Assembly (NCBI GenBank): GCA_905373475.1
Contig: CAJPTC010000049.1
Span: 1-5,419 of the forward strand
Length of the DNA stretch: 5,419 nt
From: Bacteroidia bacterium
GTDB lineage: Bacteria; Bacteroidota; Bacteroidia; Bacteroidales; CAJPTX01
Direction: 5' to 3'
Position numbers and translations under genes: made by a program
Shown here: in pieces, positions 1-5,282 of the stretch
Numbering within the stretch: the stretch's first letter is position 1
Layout of the letters: each line of letters opens with the position of its first letter
Notes under the pieces: generated by a model
What the model was told of the DNA's origin: nothing
Databases searched by the model: none
The model's input: the letters and a program-made list of their open reading frames with translations, nothing else

Positions 1-1
1 T

Positions 2-30
2 TGTAGGGGCGAGGCATGCCTCGCCCGCCA
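2..30. repeat. G+C-rich palindromic repeat, hairpin copy 1
   Basis: Positions 7-26 are a perfect 20-bp palindrome, GGGCGAGGCA/TGCCTCGCCC, inside the longer repeat unit TGTAGGGG...CGCCCGCC. Related copies lie at 1093-1112, 1199-1218 and 5305-5324. It begins about 10 bp past the TAA stop of the minus-strand gene ending at 36, so it could form a stem at the 3' end of that transcript. No T-run follows on the minus strand (the next bases are CCTACAA), so I do not call it an intrinsic terminator. Confidence 0.85.
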
Positions 31-35
31 CTGTT

Positions 36-1010
36 TTACCTGTGCATAGCCCGTTCTGCCGCGGTGGTTTGTAGCAAGCGCATAGCATCCCAAAGGTTGG
101 TGTTGCGAATGGTTTCTAGCTTCGTAAAATCGCCATCGCAGAGCGCATACAACAAATCTGAGGGCAACGACTTTTTGAAGTTTGAAGTTGGAAGTTGGAA
201 GTTTGAAGTATCCGCACTTTCTACTTCCGACTTCCTACTTCCTACTTGTTCGGTGGTAAAGAGCGTTGGGAAGGTGCTCTGCAATACTGCAAGGTTGGCA
301 TGCCACCACCATAAAAAGTTAAGAGTGAGCGCTTCGCTCTCTGAATTACGAATGACGAATGACGAATGACGAATGGTGGACGAGGCGGGCGATTTACTTT
401 TTACTTGCATTGCCAATTCTTTGGCAATTTGCTCGGGGTCTCTTTCGGTGAGGGGGATACGGTTGCCTGCCTTATCGTGCGGGGCGTAAACCACGGCAAG
501 AAAGTTGAGAGTGAGCGCTTCGCTTAAGTTGTAAGTTGTAAGTTGTAAGTTGTAAGTATCCGCACTTTCTACTTCCCTACTTCTTACTTCCAACTTCCTA
601 CTTGCGCCATTAGGCGCTTCTGCTGCTAGCAGGTCTTCTGCTAAGAGGAACTCGCCAAGGGTGAGGTCGGTAAGGTTTTCGGCGGGCGCGAAATATTTAC
701 CGCACAGGGTGGCTATGGGAGCTTTTGTGCGACGGCATTCTACTTGTGTGCGTTCGGCATTAAGCAACCAAGAGAGGGAGTATAGGAGGTCGTGCAACGA
801 CAGCAAAGTTAAGAGTTTGGAGTTAAGAGTTAAGCGTTTTTTTCTAAAGGCGCGCTTACAAATTCTGTATCTCTTTTTTTTGGCATCGTAGCGGATGCGG
901 ATACCGTAAAGCTCCTCGGCAGCGTGTTTCAAGAAGGTAGGGATGTTGGGGTCAGTGGTTGCATATTTTGCAATGGCTGTTAGTTCGGAAAAGCTCAATT
1001 CGTTCCACAT
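36..1010 (-). CDS. Phage-region protein of unknown function, heavily invaded by in-frame repeats
   Basis: This is a 324-residue protein read from ATG at 1010-1008 to TAA at 38-36. The start follows an A/T leader (TTAATTAAAAA) with no Shine-Dalgarno sequence, as is usual in Bacteroidota. There is no signal peptide or clear membrane segment. The N-terminal 55 residues are basic and probably helical (AKKKRYRICKRAFRKK). The motif LTDLTLGEFLLAEDLL (about residues 112-130), the segment LAVVYAPHDKAGN (about 171-183) and FLWWWHANLAVL (about 231-243) recall small tail-assembly or chaperone-like proteins of Bacteroidetes phages, but this is a weak impression without alignment. Four repeat-derived stretches (about residues 59-69, 133-170, 212-232 and 255-279) interrupt it; removing them leaves roughly 226 residues. 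It lies downstream of the tape measure gene on the same strand, across a 369-bp gap, so a tight operon is not evident. Tail chaperones usually precede the tape measure gene, which argues against that role. The reading frame survives every insert, which suggests it is, or was until recently, translated. Confidence 0.75.
   Translation of the reverse strand: MWNELSFSELTAIAKYATTDPNIPTFLKHAAEELYGIRIRYDAKKKRYRICKRAFRKKRLTLNSKLLTLLSLHDLLYSLSWLLNAERTQVECRRTKAPIATLCGKYFAPAENLTDLTLGEFLLAEDLLAAEAPNGASRKLEVRSREVESADTYNLQLTTYNLSEALTLNFLAVVYAPHDKAGNRIPLTERDPEQIAKELAMQVKSKSPASSTIRHSSFVIRNSESEALTLNFLWWWHANLAVLQSTFPTLFTTEQVGSRKSEVESADTSNFQLPTSNFKKSLPSDLLYALCDGDFTKLETIRNTNLWDAMRLLQTTAAERAMHR
174..247 (-). repeat. 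In-frame heptamer repeat insert 4 of the small gene
   Basis: This is an imperfect inverted repeat. GAAGTTTGAAGTTGGAAGTT-type heptamers on the left pair with CTACTTCCGACTTCCTACTT-type heptamers on the right, around a centre near 209-221 (TATCCGCACTTTC). It encodes about residues 255-279, VGSRKSEVESAD followed by TSNFQLPTSNF. The 23 bp at 206-228 are identical to 554-576 in insert 2, 348 bp away, which is a multiple of three, so both copies are read in the same frame (EVESADT). The unit at 228-230 reads TCG where the array's usual AAGTAGG would give an in-frame TAG. Confidence 0.85.
315..379 (-). repeat. In-frame heptamer repeat insert 3 of the small gene (ACGAATG type)
   Basis: The left part (315-338) matches 501-524 of insert 2 at 23 of 24 bases and encodes SEALTLNF in both places. 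It contains the mini-hairpin GAGCG-CTT-CGCTC. The right part is a run of four ACGAATG units after one ACGAATT-like unit (345-379). On the coding strand these read CATTCGT, which contains no stop in any phase, and give the seven-residue cycle IRHSSFV (residues about 212-222). In the opposite orientation the same array would contain TGA. Confidence 0.85.
501..615 (-). repeat. In-frame composite heptamer insert 2 of the small gene
   Basis: This is the largest insert, encoding about residues 133-170. In + strand order it has a mini-hairpin block (501-524, AGCG-CTT-CGCT), four AAGTTGT units (about 526-556), the shared centre TATCCGCACTTTC (557-569), ACTTCC-type heptamers (571-603) and a terminal mini-hairpin GCGCC-ATTA-GGCGC (604-617). 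The coding strand reads NGAS, KLEVRSREVESADT, YNLQLTT, YNL, SEALTLNF. The AAGTTGT array is oriented so that its complement, ACAACTT, is free of stops. An eight-base unit (CCC at 575-577) and a TTG codon (591-593) avoid in-frame TAG. Confidence 0.85.
804..836 (-). repeat. In-frame heptamer insert 1 of the small gene (AGTTAAG type)
   Basis: On the coding strand the units are CTTAACT, CTTAACT, CCAAACT, CTTAACT, encoding RLTLNSKLLTLL (about residues 59-70). A perfect CTTAACT array contains TAA in one of the three phases. The single variant unit is the one in that phase, so residue 65 is AAA (816-818) instead of TAA. Flanking bases AAAGTT resemble the start of inserts 2 and 3. The boundaries are approximate because the flanks are A/T-rich. 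Confidence 0.75.
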
Positions 1011-1015
1011 TTTTT

Positions 1016-1058
1016 AATTACGAATTACGAATGACGAATTACGAGGTACGAAGTTGGA
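1016..1058. repeat. ACGAATT/ACGAGGT heptamer array upstream of the small gene
   Basis: Degenerate heptamers (AATTACG, AATTACG, AATGACG, AATTACG, AGGTACG, AAGTTGG) begin within 10 bp of the small gene's ATG, so they form its 5' leader. The 20 bp at 1032-1051 recur in inverted orientation inside the tape measure gene (array at 1808-1852), where one more AGGTACG unit is present. Any promoter of the small gene would have to lie in or beyond this array. I see no TTG/TAnnTTTG pair typical of Bacteroidota here. Confidence 0.8.
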
Positions 1059-1070
1059 AAGGGATGGTTT

Positions 1071-1224
1071 CGCGCCGTGGGCGCGATTGTAGGGGCGAGG
1101 CGTGCCTCGCCCGCCAATGATCTAACGTAATGACAAACCCGCCTCGCCCGCCGTGTGCGCCGCACACGTATTGCGATTATTCTCTATATCTATTCTGCGG
1201 GCGAGGCGTGCCTCGCCCCTACAA
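1071..1224. repeat. Composite multi-hairpin repeat element between the two genes
   Basis: The parts in order are: mini-hairpin CGCGCC-GTG-GGCGCG (1071-1085); palindrome GGGCGAGGCG/TGCCTCGCCC (1093-1112); linker ATGATCTAACGTA; a right half-arm GCCTCGCCC (1141-1149) whose left partner has decayed; hairpin CGTGTGCG-C-CGCACACG (1152-1168); and an inverted palindrome copy (1199-1218). The stretches 1087-1114 and 1197-1224 form a terminal inverted repeat matching at 26 of 28 positions, which gives the 138-bp unit a MITE-like outline. No open frame or transposase is present. A related element, without the inverted right end, starts at 5283. Confidence 0.8.
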
Positions 1225-1244
1225 AGCCTTGCAGAAGCAAGGCT
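1225..1244. repeat. Small perfect hairpin AGCCTTGC-AGAA-GCAAGGCT
   Basis: An 8-bp perfect stem with a 4-nt loop abuts the end of the composite element. It lies 136 bp past the tape measure stop on the minus strand and is followed there by TTTGT only. It could act as a weak 3' stem or simply be another module of the repeat. The remaining bases to about 1300 show nothing I can name. Confidence 0.6.
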
Positions 1245-1308
1245 AACGACGAAGGGTAATGGGCTCATTTCTTAACTATATCGATCATAGGCGGGCGGAG
1301 CGCTTAGT

Positions 1309-1380
1309 TACTAATTACTATTTACTAGTTACTACTAGCATCGAGTGTCGCGTAGAAATTAGAAACTAGTAAGTAGTAAC
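1309..1380. repeat. TTACTAN heptamer element, left copy flanking the tape measure gene
   Basis: TTACTAA, TTACTAT, TTACTAG and TTACTAC units are followed by a spacer and then the opposed CTAGTAAGTAGTAAC. The 19 bp at 1309-1327 and the 30 bp at 1350-1379 are identical to 5197-5215 and 5235-5264. Both copies have the same orientation. The last base of the element (1380) is the final base of the tape measure stop codon TAG (1382-1380). Next to it, inside the gene, lies the mini-hairpin GAGCG-CACT-CGCTC (1387-1400), which encodes RERVRS at the C-terminus, so the gene end was probably shaped by repeat insertion. Confidence 0.85.
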
Positions 1381-4300
1381 TATGCGGAGCGCACTCGCTC
1401 GCGCGTATTCAGTGTATTAAACAATTCTTCGCGGTCTAGGTAAGCGCGCAAAGGGTCTCGCAGCTGTTCGGACAACTTTGTTACGACAGTGTCTAAATTA
1501 TTCAGCACAGCTCGCAGTTCTGACAAGTCAGTTGGCGCTGCGCTTAAGCTGGAAGTTGGAAGTGCGAAGTTGGAACTGTTGTTACTTCCTATTTCGCGCT
1601 GTTCTTGCATTCGTCCTGCTGCATACTGTGGTACTGCGCGCAATTGTTCTAGTAGCCATGGGTAACGCATTTGTATTTGGCGGGAGCGTGCGGCGTCGAC
1701 AATAATCTCTCCGCCGCGTTCGGAGATTAGCGCAGGACGCGATATGTACTGCACCCCATCTATTGCGCCGATGTAAGGAACACTATATGCCCTACCGTCC
1801 TGTGCACCGCGTACTTCGTACCTCGTACCTCGTAATTCGTCATTGGTCATTTGCCCTTCGTAGTGTTGTGGTACTAAATAGCGTTTAGCGGTATAGAATG
1901 CGGCTTCTACCAGTGCGGTAAGTGCTGCGGCTTTGGCTGCTCCAGCAATCCCCCAAGAGGCTACACTCTCGGCACTCGCCATACTCTGTGCAAAGATGGC
2001 AGCGATACTCTGACGCACCACCATATGGAGGGCGTCTAGTGCCATGGTGGCGAGGTTGTTCCCCAATTGTTTGGCTGTGAAATTGGCATCTGTCGCGAAT
2101 TGGGCGATTTGTGCTCCTGCCTGAGCCCCTATTTGTTGCATTTGTTCAAACTTTTTCTTGAACTCTGCTACCTCTCGCGCATTTGCCGCTTCGCGTTCTT
2201 TGGCTTCTTGTTCGCGCTTCTGTTTCTCTTTCTTACGTGCTTCGTCGCGCAGGGCTTGCTGTTGCTGCAGGTCGGCGTCTAGTGTTGCCGTAGCCTCCGC
2301 CCAAAGTGCCTCTGCCCATTGCGTACTCTCCTCCCATTCCTTGGTGTTCTGTTCGCGGAAGTCGCGTTGTTGGGTCAGCTTTAGGTCCAGTATTTGTTGG
2401 TCGAGGTCGAGGGTGCTTTGCCCCTCCTGTTCTAGTGCTGCACGTTTTGCAATGAGGTAGGTAAGCTGTACCTCCTGCTCGCGTTGTCGGTACTCTTCTT
2501 GTGTAAGTTCTTCTGCCAAAAGGTGTTCTTTCAAGGCAAGGAGCTCACGCTTACGCCACTCTTCCCAAACAGCACTCTTTGCATTGGCTTTGGCGCTCTC
2601 GCGCGCAACCAGACGCGTAGTTTCTACCGTGTTGCCGTTTTCGTCTGTACCCTCCACGTTTTCCAAATAAAAGTTGGAAGTTGGAGGTTTTAAGTTGGAA
2701 CTGTTATTACTTCCGACTTCCCTACTTCCTACTTCCAACTTCGTACTTGCCCCATTGGGTACATCTGCAAGCATGCCTGCAAAGGCTTCTTTTACACTCG
2801 CGAGGTCGCTAACAGCCTCACGTTTGATACGGCGTATTTTCTCCACAATGCCATCTAAGCCTGCCCCAAAAAAGCCTGTATCTATACGCCATTTCTTCTG
2901 AAAAGCTTCAAGCTTTTTGTCGCCTTCGGGATCGTTTAGTATGGCTTCGAGTTCTTTGCGTGCGATGTCTGCATTTTCGCCCGCCGCCTCGTGCAATATT
3001 TCATTCAGGCGTTGCCGTTGTGCAAACTCACGCTCGGTAGCTTCGCTTTGTATGGCGGTTAATTTATCTTCTTGTGCCTTCAGGGCTATGTTATACCTTA
3101 GTGCATCGTTTGCCGCTTTTTGCGCTGCCTCAATTTCTTCTAGACTGCTTTTCTCTGTCAGCAGATTGGGTAGGTACTTCCCGTACTGTTTGTTCAGCCT
3201 CTCTATTGCTGCTTTGCGTGCTTCGCTTCCTTCTGCACTCTCGCGGATGGTACTTACCAACATATCTAGCTGCGCCTGTTCGCGTGCTAGTTCCTTGTTG
3301 TACTCTTTGGTTACGTCCAGACTGCTCTGCATGGAGTGCGTAAAGTCGTCTAGCTTGTCTGCAACGAAGGAGAGCGCTTTGTTTATTAGCCCGAAGGCAT
3401 TCGAGATACCTTCAAACAGTGCACTTGCTTTTTCGCGCAGCACATCAAAGCCTGCCTTGAGGGCGCTAAACAGATTGGTAATAAAGTGAAATGCGTTCTT
3501 AACAAACACAAAGAACGGGTCAAACCAATCTAATACGGGGGCAATATAGTTCGTAAACTGTGCGAGCTTTTCGTAGAACGCAGCCACGATAGGCATTACC
3601 TTTTGTCCCAACTCTATACGCACGTTCTGTATCGTGTTCTCCGCAATTTTTTGCTTGGTGGCAAGGTTGTCGGTATTGGTGGCAGCTTGTTCGTAGGCAG
3701 TGTTTGTACCTGTTACGGCTTCTTTAAGGCGTGCAAAACTCTCGCGGTTTTGTATCAATATTTCTCCCGCTACGATATTGCCCTTCCCAAAGAGCTGTAC
3801 CTTTTCTGCAGTGCTCAGATTTGCAGCCGCAAGGTTGTCCAATGCTTGTTGCATCCCCACCACCGCGGGGTTGAACTTTTGGTTTGCAGCCGTCTGCAGA
3901 TTGAGTAGCACGCCGTTGAGCTTCGTACCAGCTACTTCGCCTTGTAAACCCTTTTCTGCGAGTGTTTCGATCAGCCCCACCGACTCTTCTACCGAAAGGT
4001 TTGCCCCCGCGGCAGTTGCACCGAATTTTACAATCGATTTGGCAATACTATCTACGCCCGCAGAGCCTGCTTGCGAGCCTGCTGCCAATGCATTGATGTA
4101 CCTGTCTGCCTCAGCGGCAGGTGCTCCGAATTGGTTCATGGCGGCTGCCAGACTCTCCACGGAGGTTTTAGCGTCCATCTTTGCCGCTGCAGCCAATGTT
4201 AGTGCCGCCTCCGTAGTCTCGGCAAGCGCCTCTTTGTCTTTGAGGAGTTCGGGCTTTGCACTCCCCATCAACGTAAAGGCATCTATTACCTCCGCAGCCG

Positions 4301-5183
4301 TATCGGTCGCGGTGGCTGCCAAATCGCGCGCCTTCTTCTCTAGGTAGGCGATATCATCGCCTTGCAACCCTGTAAGAGCTGTTAAGTTTTTACTTTTCTC
4401 TTCAAAGGTTTTGTAGTCTTGTATGGCTTGTGTGGTAAAGTTTTTGATGGCAGAGAGCCCGCTCATTACGGCTTCGCCGATGCTCTTCGGGAAGTGGAAA
4501 AGTTGTTTGCCGAAGTCTTTTATCCCCGTCCCTATTTGTTGCAGAAATGTACCCTTGCTTTGTGCGTCAGAGAGGTTTTTCATCTCGTCTTTCACACTCG
4601 CAATTTGCGTGCGTACGTCTGCAAGCTTGCTGTTTGCCTCTATAAATTCTTTACTCCCTTTTGTGGATTGTGCGATCTCGGCGGTAAGCTCTTTTTCTAA
4701 GCGTTTGAGTGAGGCAATGGGCAAATCGGAGAGCTTTTTACCTTGCTTCTCTAGCTCTGCAATTGCCTGTGTACCTTGTTGTGTGGTCTCGCGGGTTTGC
4801 CGCATTTGTTCACGCACTTCCCCGATGGCACTTTTTACAGTCTGGAGCTGTGCCATGCGTTCTTTATACTCCGCGGAGGAACGGTCGAGCTTCTTGATAC
4901 TTGCCTCTAGCTCGCTTTGCGCCTTAAGCAACTCGCCGAAAGACAAGCCGTTCAGGTTTCCTGCTGCAATGGCTGTCTGGCGGAGCTCGCGCTGGTACAG
5001 AACCAGTGCCTTTTTCGCTTCTTCAAATTGGGCTTTGGCTTCCTTCTGTTTCTCTTTATCGCCACTCTTGCGTGCGGCATCGAGTACTTCGGAAGTCTTC
5101 TTTACGGCTTCTTGCAGGGCGGCGAGCTGTTTCTGTGCATCGCCCGTATTGATAACAATTGAGGTGGGGGTATTGCGGGGCAT
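1380..5183 (-). CDS. Phage tail tape measure protein, TP901 family
   Basis: This 1267-residue protein sets tail length and helps DNA pass the host envelope; it lies inside the tail tube. The ATG at 5183 follows AACTAAAGCA and has no Shine-Dalgarno sequence. Residues 1-210 are coiled coil and contain a duplicated unit (about 75-128 and 149-205: LSxGELL/LPIASLK ... VxxxIxxVxxxM). Residues about 240-460 carry the TP901 tape measure core: LTALTGLQGDDIAYLEKKA, FTLMGSAKPELL, AAAMNQFGAPAAEADRYINA and GTKLNGVLLNLQ. A hydrophobic segment (about 552-580) follows. The conserved-looking ARKAAIERLNKQYGKYLPNL (about 653-672) and SLEEIEAAQKAAN, as well as the tail end ERGGEIIVDAARSRQIQMRY and VPQYAAG, resemble Bacteroidetes phage tape measure proteins. 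A second charged coiled coil spans about 862-1020, followed by an Ala-rich hydrophobic stretch (1038-1102). Three repeat-derived inserts (about 809-838, 1112-1126, 1195-1217) sit between these domains. The frame is intact. Family confidence is high; host assignment is inferred. Confidence 0.95.
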   Translation of the reverse strand: MPRNTPTSIVINTGDAQKQLAALQEAVKKTSEVLDAARKSGDKEKQKEAKAQFEEAKKALVLYQRELRQTAIAAGNLNGLSFGELLKAQSELEASIKKLDRSSAEYKERMAQLQTVKSAIGEVREQMRQTRETTQQGTQAIAELEKQGKKLSDLPIASLKRLEKELTAEIAQSTKGSKEFIEANSKLADVRTQIASVKDEMKNLSDAQSKGTFLQQIGTGIKDFGKQLFHFPKSIGEAVMSGLSAIKNFTTQAIQDYKTFEEKSKNLTALTGLQGDDIAYLEKKARDLAATATDTAAEVIDAFTLMGSAKPELLKDKEALAETTEAALTLAAAAKMDAKTSVESLAAAMNQFGAPAAEADRYINALAAGSQAGSAGVDSIAKSIVKFGATAAGANLSVEESVGLIETLAEKGLQGEVAGTKLNGVLLNLQTAANQKFNPAVVGMQQALDNLAAANLSTAEKVQLFGKGNIVAGEILIQNRESFARLKEAVTGTNTAYEQAATNTDNLATKQKIAENTIQNVRIELGQKVMPIVAAFYEKLAQFTNYIAPVLDWFDPFFVFVKNAFHFITNLFSALKAGFDVLREKASALFEGISNAFGLINKALSFVADKLDDFTHSMQSSLDVTKEYNKELAREQAQLDMLVSTIRESAEGSEARKAAIERLNKQYGKYLPNLLTEKSSLEEIEAAQKAANDALRYNIALKAQEDKLTAIQSEATEREFAQRQRLNEILHEAAGENADIARKELEAILNDPEGDKKLEAFQKKWRIDTGFFGAGLDGIVEKIRRIKREAVSDLASVKEAFAGMLADVPNGASTKLEVGSREVGSNNSSNLKPPTSNFYLENVEGTDENGNTVETTRLVARESAKANAKSAVWEEWRKRELLALKEHLLAEELTQEEYRQREQEVQLTYLIAKRAALEQEGQSTLDLDQQILDLKLTQQRDFREQNTKEWEESTQWAEALWAEATATLDADLQQQQALRDEARKKEKQKREQEAKEREAANAREVAEFKKKFEQMQQIGAQAGAQIAQFATDANFTAKQLGNNLATMALDALHMVVRQSIAAIFAQSMASAESVASWGIAGAAKAAALTALVEAAFYTAKRYLVPQHYEGQMTNDELRGTRYEVRGAQDGRAYSVPYIGAIDGVQYISRPALISERGGEIIVDAARSRQIQMRYPWLLEQLRAVPQYAAGRMQEQREIGSNNSSNFALPTSSLSAAPTDLSELRAVLNNLDTVVTKLSEQLRDPLRAYLDREELFNTLNTRERVRSA
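1535..1600 (-). repeat. In-frame heptamer insert C in the tape measure gene
   Basis: Positions 1535-1543 are the mini-hairpin GCG-CTG-CGC, followed by GGAAGTTGGAAGTGCGAAGTT, a centre CTGTTGTTAC and ACTTCC-type units. The coding strand gives REIGSNNSSNFALPTSSLSAA (about residues 1195-1215), near the C-terminus. The 23 bp at 1567-1589 match 2692-2714 of insert A with one difference, 1125 bp away, a multiple of three, so both are read in the same frame (GSNNSSN). Confidence 0.85.
1808..1852 (-). repeat. In-frame heptamer insert B in the tape measure gene (ACGAGGT type)
   Basis: The coding-strand units are AATGACC, AATGACG, AATTACG, AGGTACG, AGGTACG, AAGTACG, read as MTNDELRGTRYEVRG (about residues 1112-1126). 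The AATGACG unit would give TGA in the third phase. The unit in that phase is AATTACG, so residue 1117 is TTA (1833-1835). The insert lies between the end of the hydrophobic region (YLVPQHYEGQ) and the C-terminal segment GRAYSVPYIGAIDG. Confidence 0.85.
2671..2759 (-). repeat. In-frame palindromic heptamer insert A in the tape measure gene
   Basis: Left-arm heptamers AAGTTGGAAGTTGGAGG...AAGTTGG (2671-2700) are opposed by ACTTCC units on the right (2711-2746), with centre CTGTTATTAC (2701-2710) and a terminal mini-hairpin-like GCCCC-ATT-GGG (2749-2759). The coding strand reads NGASTKLEVGSREVGSNN and then SSNLKPPTSNF (about residues 809-838). This lies between a helical segment ending FAGMLAD and an acidic linker VEGTDENGN, probably a surface loop. 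The NGAS(R/T)KLEV start is shared with insert 2 of the small gene. An extra base (CCC at 2720-2722) makes one eight-base unit. Confidence 0.85.
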
Positions 5184-5196
5184 TGCTTTAGTTAGG

Positions 5197-5264
5197 TACT
5201 AATTACTATTTACTACTTACTAGCGGCGGTTGGAGCGTAGAAATTAGAAACTAGTAAGTAGTAA
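5197..5264. repeat. TTACTAN heptamer element, right copy at the tape measure start
   Basis: This is a direct copy of the element at 1309-1380. Arms 5210-5223 and 5251-5264 are a perfect 14-bp inverted repeat around a 27-nt centre. It ends 13 bp from the tape measure ATG, so the gene's 5' leader is repeat sequence and could fold into a stem in the mRNA. A short AGTTAAGAG remnant follows at about 5271-5281. No Bacteroidota -7 box (TAnnTTTG) is seen on the minus strand here. Confidence 0.85.
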
Positions 5265-5282
5265 TTTGAAGAGTTAAGAGTT

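Noticed and set aside
7..26. Intrinsic terminator of the small gene
   Set aside because: The stem is strong and well placed, but no T-run follows on the minus strand and the same palindrome occurs away from gene ends.
16..369. Plus-strand open frame of 117 codons beginning in the palindrome
   Set aside because: It is opposite the small gene and kept open mainly by the stop-poor heptamer arrays (KFEVGSWKFEV), which read open in several frames.
174..615. CRISPR array
   Set aside because: The tandem units are 7 bp with no unique spacers and no constant repeat of CRISPR length.
36..1010. Tail assembly chaperone with programmed frameshift
   Set aside because: Some motifs are suggestive, but the gene follows rather than precedes the tape measure gene, and I could not identify a slippery site with an overlapping second frame.
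1087..1224. Complete insertion sequence
   Set aside because: It has inverted ends but no transposase frame, and no target-site duplication could be identified; at most it is a non-autonomous element.
2917..3489. Plus-strand open frame of 190 codons
   Set aside because: It is antisense to the conserved middle of the tape measure gene, with the same Ser/Ala/Cys-rich shadow composition.
4423..5202. Long plus-strand open frame opposite the tape measure N-terminus (259 codons)
   Set aside because: It lies wholly antisense to a clear tape measure coding region, its product is Ser/Cys/Arg-rich with no recognisable domain, and it extends into the repeat at the gene start. It is a codon-usage shadow.
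1350..5264. 30-bp direct repeats as phage attachment sites
   Set aside because: They bracket only one structural gene, belong to a heptamer repeat family seen around the window, and no integrase or tRNA adjoins them.
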